Origin: Planomonospora sp. ID82291
Lineage (GTDB): Bacteria > Actinomycetota > Actinomycetes > Streptosporangiales > Streptosporangiaceae
Length of the DNA: 64,000 nucleotides
Reading direction: 5' to 3'
Assembly (NCBI RefSeq): GCF_015711645.1
Contig: NZ_JABTEX010000004.1
Location: 62,001 to 126,000, forward strand
Each line of letters starts with the position of its first letter. Position 1 is the first letter of the stretch. Both the position numbers and the translations under genes were made by a program. Positions 48,852 through 61,618 of this stretch are shown here, in pieces. The notes beneath the pieces were generated by a model, which was given only the letters and a program-made list of their open reading frames with translations, had not been told where the DNA came from and searched no databases.

Positions 48852-48952
48852 CGCCATGACGGTCCGGTCCCTCCCGCCGGACGATCCTCCGCGGTCGGGG
48901 ACGATCCTCCGCGGTCGCGGGCGGTGGTCGGGGCGGTGGTCGGGGCGGCGGG

Positions 48953-51289
48953 TCAGCGGTCGGGGTCGCGCCAGCCCCGGCCGCGCTTCCACGGCCGTTC
49001 CGGGAGGTGCCACCCGCGGCCGGGCCGCTGCCAGCCGTGGTCGCGCCTGCGCGCCCGGTCCGGCCGCTGCCGGCCCCGGTCGCGCGTCCAGGAGCGCTCC
49101 GGCGGCTGCCAGGTCCCGGCGCGGTCCCGCCCGCGCCCCGCGCCCCGCTTCCGGGGGCCCTCGGCCGGCGGCGGGACGTAGCCGGGGATGCTCCCGCCGC
49201 CGAAGCGCTTCAGATCCGGGGCGGGGAAGGGGAGGGCCGGCCGGCCCCGCAGCGCGGCGGACACGGAGGCCGTCCAGATCGGGCCGGGCAGGGAGGCGCC
49301 CTGGACGCTGCCGTAGTACCGGCCGCCGATCACCACGTTCCGCAGCGGGTGGCGGTAGGAGCCGCGGATGTCGCCCACGCTGACCGCCGCGGCCAGCTGG
49401 GGGGTGTAGCCCGCGAACCAGGCCGAGGTGTACCCGTTGTTCGTCCCCGTCTTGCCCGCCGCCGGGCGGCCGATGCCCTGGCCCCGCATGGTGCCCCGGC
49501 TGAACACCCCGCTCAGCACGCGGTTCACCGCGTCGGCCACCCCGCGGTCGATCGCCTGGTGGCAGGCCGGCGGGACGGCGACCGGCCCGCCGTCGCGGTC
49601 GACGATCGCGGTGATCGCCGTCGGGCGGCAGTAGCGGCCCCGCGCGGCGAACGCGGCGTACGCCCCGGCGACCGTCAGCGGGTCCATCTCGTTGATCCCG
49701 AGGGTGAACGTGGGGACCTCCCGCAGCGGGGCGCCGTCCGCCCGGACGACGCCCAGCGCCCTGGCGGTCCGCACCACCGGGCAGAGGCCGACCCGCCGCT
49801 CCAGCATCATGAAGAAGACGTTCACCGACTTCCACGTCCCGCTGGAGAGGCTGAACGCCCCGCCCCGCCCGCCGCCGTCGGCGTTGAAGACCCTGGCGCC
49901 GGGGTCGTTGACCGGCCGGCCCCGGCAGTCGGTGAACCCCTGGCGGGGCACGAACCGGCCCGGGGTCACGAAGCCCCGGCCGAACCGCCAGCCCTGGCGC
50001 AGCGCGGTGGCCAGGGTGAACACCTTGAACGTGGAGCCGGCCTGCAGGCCCATCCCGCCGCCGTGGGCCGCGTCGGCGGGCAGGTTGAAGGTGGTGCGGG
50101 GGCCGTTCCTGCGGTCGCCGGGGTTGCGGCCGTAGCCCTTGCTCGCCGCCAGCGCCCGGATCCGCCCGGTGCCCGGCTCGACCATGGCCTCGGCCGCCAC
50201 CTCGGTGTCGGCGGGGGAGACCCGCGCGCGGATCGCCCGCTCCGCCGCCCGCTGGGCGACCGGGTCCAGGGTGGTGCGGAGCACCAGGCCGCCGGTGGCC
50301 AGGCGGCGCTCGCGCTCGGCGCGGGTGTGCCCGAAGACCGGGTTGGTCAGCAGCTCCTGACGGACGTAGACGCAGAAGTAGGGGAAGGCGCTCGCGGCGC
50401 AGCCGCCCGGCTCGGGCCGCAGGCGGATGCCCAGCGGGGCCCTGCGGGCCGCGCGGGCCGCGGCCGGGCTGACGGCCCCGATCTCGGCCATCCGGTCGAG
50501 CACCAGGTCCCGGCGCTGCTTGAGCCGCCGCCGCTGCCGCTCGCCCAGCGACGGGTCCGTCCCGTACGGCGTGCGCACCGCCCCGGCCAGCGTCGCCGCC
50601 TGCGGCAGGGTCAGCCGGGAGGCCGGGACCGAGAAGAACCGCCGGGCGGCGGCCTCCACCCCGAACGCCCCCGCGCCGAAGTAGACGATGTTGAGGTAGC
50701 GCTCCAGGATCTGCGCCTTGGTGTACTTCTTCTCCAGCGCCAGCGCGTACCGCAGCTCGGTGATCTTCCGCTGCAGGTTCGGCGCCTGGGCCCGGTCCAG
50801 CTCGGCGTCGGTCTCGGCGCCGGCGACCAGGATGTTCTTCACCAGCTGCTGGGTGAGGGAGGAGCCGCCCTGCCGCACCCCGCCCGCCTGGGTGTTGGTG
50901 ATCAGCGCGCGCAGCGTGCCCTTGACGTCCAGGCCGCCGTGCTCGTAGAACCGGGCGTCCTCGACGGCCACGATCGCCTTGCGCATCACGGGCGCGACGG
51001 CGCCCAGGCCCACGACCGTCCGGTTCTCCGTGTAGAACTGGGCGAACGGGCGGCCGCGGGAGTCCAGGAGCACGGTGCGTTCCGGGAGCGGGTCCTCGCG
51101 CGGCCCGGACGGCAGCTCCGCGAAGACGCCCGCCGCCTGCTCCGTCGCGAGGTCCGCGGCGCCGACCAGGGGCAGCGCCGCCGCCGTGGTCAGCAGCCCC
51201 GCGAGCAGCCCGCAGACCGCCAGGACGCACAGGCACGCGGCGGGGCCGCGCCTGGTGTCGTCGTCTCTCCGGTCACGTCGCGATGTCAC
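48953..51289 (-). CDS. Bifunctional class A penicillin-binding protein
   Basis: 778 aa. One N-terminal span (about 17-45), a GT51 glycosyltransferase domain (EDARFYEHGGLDVKGTLRAL and GGSSLTQQLVKN) and a transpeptidase domain with SxxK in AGSTFKV, SxN in WKSVNVFF and KTG in AGKTGTNNGYTSAWFAGYTP. It polymerises and crosslinks peptidoglycan outside the membrane. The C-terminal tail (about 690-778) is Arg/Trp/Pro-rich and repetitive (HGWQRPGRGWHLPERPWKRG). GTG 51289 has no clear ribosome site. Confidence 0.94.
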   Translation of the reverse strand: MTSRRDRRDDDTRRGPAACLCVLAVCGLLAGLLTTAAALPLVGAADLATEQAAGVFAELPSGPREDPLPERTVLLDSRGRPFAQFYTENRTVVGLGAVAPVMRKAIVAVEDARFYEHGGLDVKGTLRALITNTQAGGVRQGGSSLTQQLVKNILVAGAETDAELDRAQAPNLQRKITELRYALALEKKYTKAQILERYLNIVYFGAGAFGVEAAARRFFSVPASRLTLPQAATLAGAVRTPYGTDPSLGERQRRRLKQRRDLVLDRMAEIGAVSPAAARAARRAPLGIRLRPEPGGCAASAFPYFCVYVRQELLTNPVFGHTRAERERRLATGGLVLRTTLDPVAQRAAERAIRARVSPADTEVAAEAMVEPGTGRIRALAASKGYGRNPGDRRNGPRTTFNLPADAAHGGGMGLQAGSTFKVFTLATALRQGWRFGRGFVTPGRFVPRQGFTDCRGRPVNDPGARVFNADGGGRGGAFSLSSGTWKSVNVFFMMLERRVGLCPVVRTARALGVVRADGAPLREVPTFTLGINEMDPLTVAGAYAAFAARGRYCRPTAITAIVDRDGGPVAVPPACHQAIDRGVADAVNRVLSGVFSRGTMRGQGIGRPAAGKTGTNNGYTSAWFAGYTPQLAAAVSVGDIRGSYRHPLRNVVIGGRYYGSVQGASLPGPIWTASVSAALRGRPALPFPAPDLKRFGGGSIPGYVPPPAEGPRKRGAGRGRDRAGTWQPPERSWTRDRGRQRPDRARRRDHGWQRPGRGWHLPERPWKRGRGWRDPDR

Positions 51290-51342
51290 AGAGAGTAAGG
51301 TGCGATCGGACGATCACCCCCAAACGCCCCGATCGTGAATCC

Positions 51343-52659
51343 TTACCCGCTCTGCACCTTCTCTCGACTGATCTGCAGTCCCAGCGAGGCGAACTGCTCG
51401 AACGGCCGGTGGTAGCCGCGCTCGATGTGGTGGACGCCGCGCAGCGTGGAGGTCCCCTCCGCGGCGGCGGCGGCCAGGACGGCGGAGAAGCCGGCCCGGA
51501 TGTCGGGCAGCGTCACGTCGGCGCCGCGCAGCTTGGACACGCCCCGTACGACCGCCGAGTGCTTGGCGTTGGTGTCGTGGTAGCGGCACGCCGGGCCGCC
51601 GAGGCACACGTCGAAGACCTCGATCTCGCAGCCCATCTTCTGCAGCGCCGGCACGTAGACCAGCCGGTTCTCGAAGACCGTCTCGTGCAGCACCGACATG
51701 CCCTTGGCCTGCGTGAACAGGACCATCAGCGGGGTCTGCCAGTCGGTCATGAAACCCGGGTGGGTGTCGGTCTGCACCGCCGCCGCGCGCAGCCCGTCGG
51801 GCGCCGAGGCCGACAGGTAGTCGTCGGTGATGTCCAGCTGGGCGCCCATCCTGGCCAGCGTGGTGATCGCGGTGACGAGGCGGTCCTGCGGGCAGCCGTG
51901 CACCCGGACCTGACCGCCGGTGATCAGGCCGGCCGCCAGGTAGGAGAACGCCTCGATGCGGTCGCCGTTGAGCCAGGTGGACGCGCCGTGCAGCTTCTCC
52001 ACGCCCTCGATCACGATGCGCCGGTCCGGGCTGAGCTCGATGAGCGCGCCCATGCGCTGCAGGAACAGGGCGAGCTCGACGACCTCCGGCTCGGTGGCCG
52101 CGCCCTTGAGCACGGTCTTGCCCTCGGCCAGCACGGCCGACATCAGGATCGTCTCGGTGGCGCCGACGCTCGGGTACGGCAGCTCGATCCGGGTCCCGCG
52201 CAGCCGCTTGGCCTTGGCGTGGATGCCGGTGTCGGTCACCTGGACCTCGGCGCCCATCGCGCGCAGCGCCTCGACGTGGAAGTCGACCGGCCGCCGGCCG
52301 ATGGGGTCGCCGCCGACCAGCGGCACGAACGCCTCGCCGGCCAGGTGCAGCAGCGGGCCCAGCATCAGGATGGGGATCCGGTTGAGGCCGGTGAACGCCG
52401 CCGGCACGTGCGGGTTGATCTCGGGTCCCGGGGCGACGACGATCTCGCGCGGAGTGATCTCCACCTCGATGCCGAGCGCCCGCAGCATCTGCGCGGTGAT
52501 GCCGACCTCGCCCACGTCGGGGGCGTTCTGGATCATGCTCTCGCCGGACCCCAGCATGGCGGCCACCATGTGCTTGGAGACGCCGTTCTTGGACCCGCGG
52601 ACCTCGACGTCACCGCGGAGCGGGCCGGAGGGCTCGATCAGCCATACCTCTTCGTTCAC
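51343..52659 (-). CDS. murA: UDP-GlcNAc 1-carboxyvinyltransferase MurA, Asp-type
   Basis: 438 aa from GTG 52659. MurA transfers enolpyruvate from PEP to UDP-GlcNAc, the first committed step of peptidoglycan synthesis. K24-N25 in RGSKNGVSKH and the DIRAGFSAVLAA loop are conserved. The residue that is Cys115 in E. coli is D118 here (VGGDPIGRRPVDFH). Asp at this position, as in M. tuberculosis, keeps activity but prevents alkylation by fosfomycin. The gene is apart from the dcw cluster, as usual. 52660-52776 holds no gene. Confidence 0.94.
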   Translation of the reverse strand: MNEEVWLIEPSGPLRGDVEVRGSKNGVSKHMVAAMLGSGESMIQNAPDVGEVGITAQMLRALGIEVEITPREIVVAPGPEINPHVPAAFTGLNRIPILMLGPLLHLAGEAFVPLVGGDPIGRRPVDFHVEALRAMGAEVQVTDTGIHAKAKRLRGTRIELPYPSVGATETILMSAVLAEGKTVLKGAATEPEVVELALFLQRMGALIELSPDRRIVIEGVEKLHGASTWLNGDRIEAFSYLAAGLITGGQVRVHGCPQDRLVTAITTLARMGAQLDITDDYLSASAPDGLRAAAVQTDTHPGFMTDWQTPLMVLFTQAKGMSVLHETVFENRLVYVPALQKMGCEIEVFDVCLGGPACRYHDTNAKHSAVVRGVSKLRGADVTLPDIRAGFSAVLAAAAAEGTSTLRGVHHIERGYHRPFEQFASLGLQISREKVQSG

Positions 52660-52776
52660 CTGGACAGGGTAACGGGATTCGAACCGATGCTTTGGTCTAG
52701 ACAACCGGAGGACTCCGGATGACCCCGGATGACTGGGTAACATCGGGCAGAGCGTCACATACTGGGGAGGTGCGGA

Positions 52777-53337
52777 TTGCGCCACGCGCGTGACTTCGCC
52801 GTCACCGTGCTGATCCTGGCGGCGCTCGGAGTCGTCGCCGGCGTCCTGTGGTCGATCCTCGCCCCGCGCCCGCCGTACGTCGTGACCGGGCAGGGCCCGG
52901 TCCTGGCCGACCCCTCCACTCAGGCGCTCATCGCCGCCGACGGCTGGTTCGCCGTCGTCACCGGCGCGTGCGGGCTGGTGTGCGGCGCCGCGGGCTACAG
53001 CCTCTCGCGCCGGGGCCGGCCGCTGGCCGTGGTGCTCGGCCTGGCGGCGGGCGGGCTGCTGGCCGGACACCTGGCGACGGTGGTCGGCGGGGCGGTGAAC
53101 CTCGGCGCGGTGCACGTGGCCGCCTCCGGCCGGAACCTGCCGGTGGTCGCCGGGCCGCTGGAGCTGACCGCGCGGGGGGTGCTGGTGGCCTGGCCGATGC
53201 TGGCCGCCGGGCTCTTCGCCGCGCTGGAGGGCCTGGCGGGCTACCGGGACTCGCCGCTGCGCCGTCCCTTCGGCGGCAGGGACCCCTACGGGCCGATCTC
53301 CTCCTACGACATCAGCGGCGGCGGACCGGCGCGGTAG
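52777..53337 (+). CDS. Four-helix membrane protein, DUF2567-like
   Basis: 186 aa from TTG 52777, chosen because GGGGAGG lies 6 bases upstream. Four membrane spans are visible (about 7-29, 55-80, 85-110, 125-150). The first loop contains APRPPYVVTGQGPVLADPST. It resembles the actinobacterial DUF2567 proteins by topology and the aP...G.....D..F pattern; that assignment is from memory. Divergent from murA. Function unknown. Confidence 0.75.
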   Translation: MRHARDFAVTVLILAALGVVAGVLWSILAPRPPYVVTGQGPVLADPSTQALIAADGWFAVVTGACGLVCGAAGYSLSRRGRPLAVVLGLAAGGLLAGHLATVVGGAVNLGAVHVAASGRNLPVVAGPLELTARGVLVAWPMLAAGLFAALEGLAGYRDSPLRRPFGGRDPYGPISSYDISGGGPAR

Positions 53338-53416
53338 CGGCGTCCGGCGGCCCTCGGCGGTTCTCCGGGCCGACCGTTCCCGGCGGCCCTCGACGCTCGG
53401 CGGCGCTCGGCGGATC

Positions 53417-54841
53417 TCAGCGGATCTCGGCGGTCCCCGGGGCGCCCGGGGGCAGGTCCGGCCTGCGCAGCCCGTGCCCGGTGGCCTGCTCGAAGGCGTG
53501 GGCCAGCCGGAGCACCCGCAGGTCGGCGAAGGGCCGGCCGACGATCTGCACGCCGACCGGGAGCCCGCCGGAGGTGAACCCGCACGGCACCGAGGCGGCC
53601 GGGGCGTGCAGCACGCTGACCCAGTAGGCCGAGCGCATCCAGGCCAGGTAGTCGGGGAGCGGCGCGCCGCCGATCTCCGTGACGTACGGCGCGTCCACCG
53701 GGAACGGCGGCACCTGGCTGACCGGCGCGAGCAGGAAGTCGTAGACGTCGAAGAACGCGCTCATCCGCTGGTAGAGGCCGCTGCGCAGCCGCTCGGCGCG
53801 GGCCAGGTCCGCCCCGGTCACCTCCCGGCCCCGCTCGACGTTCCACCGCACGTTCTCCCCCAGCCGCTCGGACGGCAGGTCGCCGTAGGAGAGCAGGTAG
53901 TACCAGGCGCGGTAGGTGCGGAACGCCTCCTCGGCGTCGGACAGGTCCAGCTCGACCCGCTCGACGTGCGCGCCCAGCCCCTCCAGCACCTCCGGGGCCC
54001 GCGCGGTGACGCGCGCGGTCTCGGCGTCCACCGGCAGGCCGCCCAGGTCCGGGCTCCAGGCCACCCGCAGCCCGGTCAGGTCCAGCAGGTCCAGCGGCTC
54101 GGTGAAGACCGCGCCGCTCTCGGCGACCGACAGCGGCGAGGCGGGGTCGAACCCGGCCACCACGCTCATCAGCAGCGTCAGGTCGGCGACGGTCCTGGCC
54201 ATCGGGCCCGACACGCCCAGGGTGAACCAGGCGGCCGTCGGGGACGGCGAGGGCACCCGCCCCGGCGTCGGCCGCAGCCCCACCACGTTGCAGAACGAGG
54301 CCGGGTTGCGCAGCGAGCCGCCCATGTCGGAGCCGTCGGCCAGCGGGACCATCCCGCAGGCCAGCGCGGCGGCGGCCCCGCCGCTGCTCCCGCCGGCCGA
54401 CCGCGACAGGTCGTAGGGGTTGCGGGTGGCGCCGAAGATCTCGTTGACCGTGTGCGAGCCGGTGCCGAACTCGGGGGTGTTGGTCTTGCCGACCGTGATC
54501 GCCCCGGCCCCGCGCATCCGCCGCACGATCAGCGCGTCGTGGTCGGGCACGTGGCCGGAGAAGATCGGCGAGCCGTACGTGGTGCGGATCCCCGCGGTGT
54601 CGGTCAGGTCCTTGTGCGCGACCGGCAGCCCGTGCAGCGACCCGCGCCAGACCCCGCGCGCCAGGTCCCGGTCGGCGGCCTGCGCCTCGGCGCGGGCGCG
54701 CTCGGCCGCCAGCGTGACGATCGCGTTGACCGCCGGGTTGGCCTCCTCGATCCGCCGCAGATGGGCCTCGAGCAGCTCTGCCGCGCTGACCTGCCGGGAG
54801 CGCAGCAGCTCCAGCATCTCGACGGCGGTCAGGTAGTGCAT
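53417..54841 (-). CDS. Amidase-signature hydrolase
   Basis: 474 aa. The Ser-cisSer-Lys triad is complete: K77 (VAHKDLTD), S152 in SAGGSSGG and S176 in GGSLRNP, spaced as in the family. It hydrolyses an amide, but the substrate cannot be told. A gatA role is unlikely because gatB and gatC are not adjacent. The ATG overlaps the stop of the upstream ybaK gene (TGATG), so the two are translationally coupled. Confidence 0.93.
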   Translation of the reverse strand: MHYLTAVEMLELLRSRQVSAAELLEAHLRRIEEANPAVNAIVTLAAERARAEAQAADRDLARGVWRGSLHGLPVAHKDLTDTAGIRTTYGSPIFSGHVPDHDALIVRRMRGAGAITVGKTNTPEFGTGSHTVNEIFGATRNPYDLSRSAGGSSGGAAAALACGMVPLADGSDMGGSLRNPASFCNVVGLRPTPGRVPSPSPTAAWFTLGVSGPMARTVADLTLLMSVVAGFDPASPLSVAESGAVFTEPLDLLDLTGLRVAWSPDLGGLPVDAETARVTARAPEVLEGLGAHVERVELDLSDAEEAFRTYRAWYYLLSYGDLPSERLGENVRWNVERGREVTGADLARAERLRSGLYQRMSAFFDVYDFLLAPVSQVPPFPVDAPYVTEIGGAPLPDYLAWMRSAYWVSVLHAPAASVPCGFTSGGLPVGVQIVGRPFADLRVLRLAHAFEQATGHGLRRPDLPPGAPGTAEIR

Positions 54842-55341
54842 CACCCGCTCCTGCCGATGGGGGCCGCGACCGCCTGCGTCAGCCGCACCAGCGCGGCGGG
54901 GGCGGTCTCGATCTGCAGGCCGCGCCGCCCGGCGGAGAAGTAGACCGTCTCGAACGAAAGGGCCGAGGAGTCGACCACGGTCGGCAGCGGCCTGCGCTGT
55001 CCCAGCGGGCTGATCCCGCCCACCACGTAGCCGGTGACCCGCTCGACCTTGGCCGCGTCGGCCATCGCGGCGCGCTTGCCGCCCAGCGCCGCCGCCAGCG
55101 CCTTGAGGTCCAGCCTGCCGGCCACCGGTACCACCGCGACCGCCAGGCCGCCGTCGACCTCGGCCACCAGCGTCTTGAAGATGCGGTCGTAGGACACGCC
55201 GAGCGCGTCGGCGGCCTCCTCGCCGTAGGCCTGCGCGCCCGCGTCGTGCTCGTAGGGGTGCAGGACGAAATCCACTCCGGCCCGGCTCAGCGCCACCGTC
55301 GCCGGGGTGCCCTGGCCTCTGGCGTTCTTCGGCTTGCCCAT
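54841..55341 (-). CDS. ybaK: YbaK/EbsC-type Cys-tRNA(Pro) deacylase
   Basis: 166 aa. YbaK proteins clear Cys mischarged on tRNA-Pro. Family signatures include FVLHPYEHD, the catalytic Lys in RIFKTLVAE, AVVPVAGRLDLKALAAALG and the loop YVVGGISPLGQRRPLPTVVD. ATG 55341 has no strong ribosome site. It is divergent from hisD and coupled to the amidase gene downstream. Confidence 0.93.
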   Translation of the reverse strand: MGKPKNARGQGTPATVALSRAGVDFVLHPYEHDAGAQAYGEEAADALGVSYDRIFKTLVAEVDGGLAVAVVPVAGRLDLKALAAALGGKRAAMADAAKVERVTGYVVGGISPLGQRRPLPTVVDSSALSFETVYFSAGRRGLQIETAPAALVRLTQAVAAPIGRSG

Positions 55342-55385
55342 GGCAGGAAGGGTAGCGACTCGGCGGGATCCACATTCGAATCTAC

Positions 55386-57998
<2,613 letters not shown>

Positions 57999-57999
<1 letters not shown>

Positions 58000-58622
58000 T
58001 GAGTGTTGCCGAAGGCCGCCCCGGCGGCGTCGGTCGTGTCGGTCGCGTCGAGCGCTCCACCAAGGAGACCTCGGTGCTGGTGGAGGTCGGCCTCGACGGC
58101 ACCGGGATCGTCGACGTCTCCACCGGCGTGGGCTTCTACGACCACATGCTCAACCAGCTCGGCAAGCACGGCCTGTTCGACCTCACCGTCAAGACCGAGG
58201 GCGACCTGCACATCGACTCCCACCACACGATCGAGGACACCGCCATCGCGCTGGGCGAGGCGTTCCGCGAGGCGCTGGGCGACAAGTCGGGCATCCGGCG
58301 GTTCGGCAGCGCGTCCTGCCCGCTGGACGAGTCCCTGGCCCAGGTGACCGTGGACCTGTCCGGCCGGCCGTACCTCGTGCACAGCGAGCCGGAGAACATG
58401 GCGCCCATGATCGGCCCGGACTACGACACGACGCTGACCCGGCACATCCTGGAGTCGTTCGTCGCGCACGCCGCGATCTGTCTGCACGTGCACGTGCCGT
58501 ACGGCCGCAACGCCCACCACATCGTGGAGGCCCAGTTCAAGGCGCTCGCGCGGGCGCTGCGCGAGGCCTGCGAGCCGGACCCGCGCTCCACCGGGGTGCC
58601 CAGCACCAAGGGCGTCCTGTGA
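57999..58622 (+). CDS. hisB: Imidazoleglycerol-phosphate dehydratase HisB
   Basis: 207 aa, dehydratase only; there is no N-terminal phosphatase domain as in enteric HisB. The manganese-binding repeats DSHHTIEDTAIALG and NAHHIVEAQFKALA are intact, as is GVGFYDHMLNQLGKHG. ATG 57999 overlaps the hisC stop (TGATG); GTG 57996 is an alternative. The first 15 residues are Gly/Val/Arg-rich. Confidence 0.96.
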
Positions 58623-58628
58623 GGGGCG

Positions 58629-58784
58629 ATGAGCGATAACTGGACGGCCGTTGCGATGGCCTTCGTCGCCCTCTTCCTGGTGGGCGGCATCGTCTCCTTC
58701 CTCAAACAGGGACTGAAGAAGGGCGCGCTCCTGCTGGCCGCCCTCGCGGCCCTGGCGACCACAGCGGCGGTGCTCTGGTGGTGA
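58629..58784 (+). CDS. 51-aa membrane protein inside the his operon
   Basis: A 52-codon frame ([16 protein letters not shown]...) with two predicted membrane helices (about 7-24 and 31-50) separated by KQGLKKG, ending in LWW. GAGGGG lies close upstream of the ATG. It is packed 6 bp after hisB and 7 bp before hisH, so it is cotranscribed. Codon use matches its neighbours. Function unknown. Confidence 0.75.
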   Translation: MSDNWTAVAMAFVALFLVGGIVSFLKQGLKKGALLLAALAALATTAAVLWW

Positions 58785-58791
58785 AGCTCTG

Positions 58792-59427
58792 ATGGGCAAG
58801 AACGTCACGGTCCTCGACTACGGCTCGGGCAACCTGCGCTCCGCGGAGCGCGCCCTGGCCCGGGTCGGCGCGGACGTCACGGTGACGTCCGACTACACGG
58901 CGGCGATGGAGGCCGACGGCCTGGTCGTCCCCGGCGTCGGCGCGTTCGCCGCCTGCATGGCCGGGCTGACGTCGGTGGCCGGCGACCGGATCGTCGCCCG
59001 CCGCCTGTCGGCCGGCCGGCCGGTGCTCGGCATCTGCGTCGGCATGCAGATCCTGTTCGAGACGGGGGTGGAGCACGGGGTGACCACCTCCGGCTGCGGC
59101 GAGTGGCCCGGCACGGTCGAGCGCCTCGACGCCCCGGTCCTGCCGCACATGGGCTGGAACACCGTCAAGGCGCCCGAGGGCACGGTGCTGTTCGACGGCG
59201 TCGACGCCGACGAGCGGTTCTACTTCGTGCACTCCTACGGCGTGCGCTCCTGGGAGCTGCAGGCCGGACCCGGGTTCACCGACCCGCTGGTGACCTGGGC
59301 CGAGCACGGCGTGCCGTTCGTCGCGGCGGTGGAGAACGGACCGCTCACGGCGACCCAGTTCCACCCCGAGAAGTCGGGCGACGCCGGGGCCCGCCTGCTG
59401 GCCAACTGGCTCGGCACGCTCGGATGA
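58792..59427 (+). CDS. hisH: Imidazoleglycerol-phosphate synthase glutaminase subunit HisH
   Basis: 211 aa class I glutamine amidotransferase that supplies ammonia to HisF. The nucleophile Cys is in [12 protein letters not shown], and the His and Glu of the triad are in [11 protein letters not shown]. The N-terminal [16 protein letters not shown] and LPHMGWNTV are also typical. ATG 58792 follows the small membrane protein gene by 7 bp. Confidence 0.96.
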   Translation: MGKNVTVLDYGSGNLRSAERALARVGADVTVTSDYTAAMEADGLVVPGVGAFAACMAGLTSVAGDRIVARRLSAGRPVLGICVGMQILFETGVEHGVTTSGCGEWPGTVERLDAPVLPHMGWNTVKAPEGTVLFDGVDADERFYFVHSYGVRSWELQAGPGFTDPLVTWAEHGVPFVAAVENGPLTATQFHPEKSGDAGARLLANWLGTLG

Positions 59428-59496
59428 ACGTCTCGCCCGGTTCGGTGCGGGGCGTTCGCCGGGGTGTTCCGCGGAGTGTCGGGCGGGGCGGCCGTC

Positions 59497-59850
59497 GTGA
59501 GTAAGGAGCGGGCCCGGCGCCGGGCCGAGCGGGAGGCCGAGCAGGCCCGGCAGGCCGCGCTGCGCGCCGAGCGGCAGGCCCGGACCGCCCGCCGGCGGCG
59601 GCTGCTGGGCAAGGTCACGGCCCCCGCCGTCGCGCTGCTGCCGCGCCGGCCGGTGCGGATCGCCGGGCAGCGCGGCGTCATCGCCCGCCGCCGCCGCACG
59701 CAGAACGGCGTGGTGGCGGTGCTGTTCCTCATCGTCCAGGTGATCGCATGGCTGATCTGGTCCTCGTGGGCCGCCAGGCTCGGCGTGCTCCTGCTGTCCC
59801 TGCTGCTCGTCCCGGTGCTCGTCACCGTCGTATTCGACCGGAGGTCCTGA
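59497..59850 (+). CDS. Two-helix membrane protein with a charged coil, between hisH and hisA
   Basis: 117 aa from GTG 59497. Residues 1-40 are a highly charged Arg/Glu/Ala coil ([19 protein letters not shown]), and 41-70 remain basic. Two membrane spans follow (about 73-92 and 95-113). Similar small proteins are common between hisH and hisA/priA in actinobacteria; I know no assigned function. It ends 4 bp before hisA, so it is part of the operon. Confidence 0.75.
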   Translation: MSKERARRRAEREAEQARQAALRAERQARTARRRRLLGKVTAPAVALLPRRPVRIAGQRGVIARRRRTQNGVVAVLFLIVQVIAWLIWSSWAARLGVLLLSLLLVPVLVTVVFDRRS

Positions 59851-59854
59851 AAAG

Positions 59855-60574
59855 ATGTCGCTAGAGCTGCTGCCCGCCGTGGACGTCGCCGACGGCCAGG
59901 CGGTCCGCCTGGTCCAGGGCGAGGCCGGAACCGAGACGTCCTACGGTGATCCGCTCTCGGCCGCGCTCGCCTGGCAGGAGGCGGGGGCCGAGTGGATCCA
60001 CCTGGTCGACCTGGACGCGGCGTTCGGCCGGGGCTCCAACCGGGAGCTGCTGGCATCCGTGGTCAAGGCGGTCGACGTCAAGGTCGAGATGTCCGGCGGC
60101 ATCCGCGACGACGTCTCGCTGGAGCTCGCCCTGGCCACCGGTTGCCGCCGCGTCAACATCGGCACCGCGGCCCTGGAGGACCCCGCCTGGTGCTCGAAGA
60201 TCATCTCCGAGTACGGCGACCGCGTCGCGATCGGCCTGGACGTGCGCGGCACCACCCTGGCCGGCCGCGGCTGGACCAAGGAGGGCGGCGACCTGTGGGA
60301 GGTGCTGGAGCGGCTGGAGGCCGACGGCTGCTCCCGCTACGTCGTCACCGACGTCACCAAGGACGGCACCCTGACCGGGCCCAACCTCGACCTGCTGCGC
60401 GAGGTCTGCTCCCGCACCGGCAAGCCGGTCGTCGCCAGCGGCGGCATCTCCTCCCTCGACGACCTGCGCGCCCTGGCGGCGCTGGTCCCGGCCGGGGTGG
60501 AGGGCGCGATCATCGGCAAGGCCCTGTACGCCGGGGCGTTCACCCTGGAGGAAGCCCTGGCCGCCGTCTCCTGA
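59855..60574 (+). CDS. priA: Bifunctional phosphoribosyl isomerase PriA (HisA/TrpF)
   Basis: 239 aa beta-alpha barrel with phosphate-binding [10 protein letters not shown] and [27 protein letters not shown] and [10 protein letters not shown] are typical of actinobacterial PriA, which isomerises both ProFAR (histidine) and PRA (tryptophan) because these bacteria lack a separate trpF. ATG 59855 has GGAGG upstream. Dual activity is inferred from the family. Confidence 0.93.
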   Translation: MSLELLPAVDVADGQAVRLVQGEAGTETSYGDPLSAALAWQEAGAEWIHLVDLDAAFGRGSNRELLASVVKAVDVKVEMSGGIRDDVSLELALATGCRRVNIGTAALEDPAWCSKIISEYGDRVAIGLDVRGTTLAGRGWTKEGGDLWEVLERLEADGCSRYVVTDVTKDGTLTGPNLDLLREVCSRTGKPVVASGGISSLDDLRALAALVPAGVEGAIIGKALYAGAFTLEEALAAVS

Positions 60575-60682
60575 GACCCCGGACCCCCGGACCCCCGGCT
60601 CTCAGGCCTCGGGCCCCGGTCCTTCGCGCCCGGGTCTCGCCTCCGGTCTCTTCCGGACCCCTCTAGTGAAAGGAGCCCGCGC

Positions 60683-61453
60683 GTGAGCGTCGCGGTGCGA
60701 GTGATCCCCTGCCTGGACGTGGACGCCGGCCGGGTGGTCAAGGGCGTCAACTTCGAGAACCTGCGCGACGCCGGCGACCCGGTCGAGCTGGCCCGGCGCT
60801 ACGACGCCGAGGGCGCCGACGAGCTGACGTTCCTGGACATCACCGCCTCCAGCTCCGACCGGTCGACGATGTACGACGTGGTGCGCCGTACGGCCGAGCA
60901 GGTGTTCATCCCGCTGACCGTGGGCGGGGGGGTGCGCGCGGTCGAGGACGTCGACCGGCTACTGCGCGCCGGGGCGGACAAGGTGTCGCTGAACACCGCC
61001 GCCATCGCCCGGCCGGAACTGCTGACCGAGGCCTCCCGGCGGTACGGCGCGCAGTGCATCGTGCTCTCGGTGGACGCCCGCCGGGTCACAGGTGGCCCGC
61101 CGACCGCGTCCGGGTTCGAGGTGACCACGCACGGCGGACGCCGGGGCACCGGCATCGACGCGGTGGAGTGGGCGCGGCGGGGCGAGGAGCTGGGCGTGGG
61201 GGAGATCCTGCTCAACTCCATGGACGGCGACGGCACCCGCGACGGCTACGACCTGGAGATGCTCCGCGCCGTCCGCGCGGCCGTCTCCGTCCCGGTCATC
61301 GCCAGCGGCGGGGCCGGGGCCGTGGAGCACTTCGCCCCGGCGGTGGAGGCGGGGGCGGACGCGGTCCTGGCGGCCTCGGTGTTCCACTTCGGCCAGCTCA
61401 AGATCGCCGACGTGAAGGACGCCCTCCGCACCGCGGGCCACCCGGTCCGCTGA
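60683..61453 (+). CDS. hisF: Imidazoleglycerol-phosphate synthase cyclase subunit HisF
   Basis: 256 aa barrel enzyme that, with HisH-derived ammonia, makes imidazoleglycerol phosphate and AICAR. The catalytic Asp is in [17 protein letters not shown], with [13 protein letters not shown] and [13 protein letters not shown] binding phosphate. GTG 60683 follows AAAGGAG. A 108-bp C-rich spacer separates it from hisA. Confidence 0.97.
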   Translation: MSVAVRVIPCLDVDAGRVVKGVNFENLRDAGDPVELARRYDAEGADELTFLDITASSSDRSTMYDVVRRTAEQVFIPLTVGGGVRAVEDVDRLLRAGADKVSLNTAAIARPELLTEASRRYGAQCIVLSVDARRVTGGPPTASGFEVTTHGGRRGTGIDAVEWARRGEELGVGEILLNSMDGDGTRDGYDLEMLRAVRAAVSVPVIASGGAGAVEHFAPAVEAGADAVLAASVFHFGQLKIADVKDALRTAGHPVR

Positions 61454-61618
61454 CGTCTTCCCGGCTGGGTCCGTTGTCCGTGCGGTGGCTGGTGCTGGTG
61501 CTGGTGCTGGTGTGCACTGCGGAGGTCCGGAGGTCCGGAGCGGGGAGTCTCCGGCGGGCCGGAAGCGTCTAGGATTCAGGTCGGGAATTCGTGTACGGCG
61601 AGGCGAGGAGGAAGCGGG

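Noticed and set aside
48768-51236. The ATP-grasp reading frame stays open upstream through the PBP gene, suggesting a 1661-aa fusion
   Set aside because: ATG 48767 has a good ribosome site and starts the conserved domain. The upstream part is an alternative frame of the class A PBP.
52660-52695. A tRNA T-arm-like sequence (GGTTCGAATCCCG on the minus strand) upstream of murA
   Set aside because: The T-stem has a C-C mismatch and there is no matching acceptor, D-arm or anticodon arm at the right distance.
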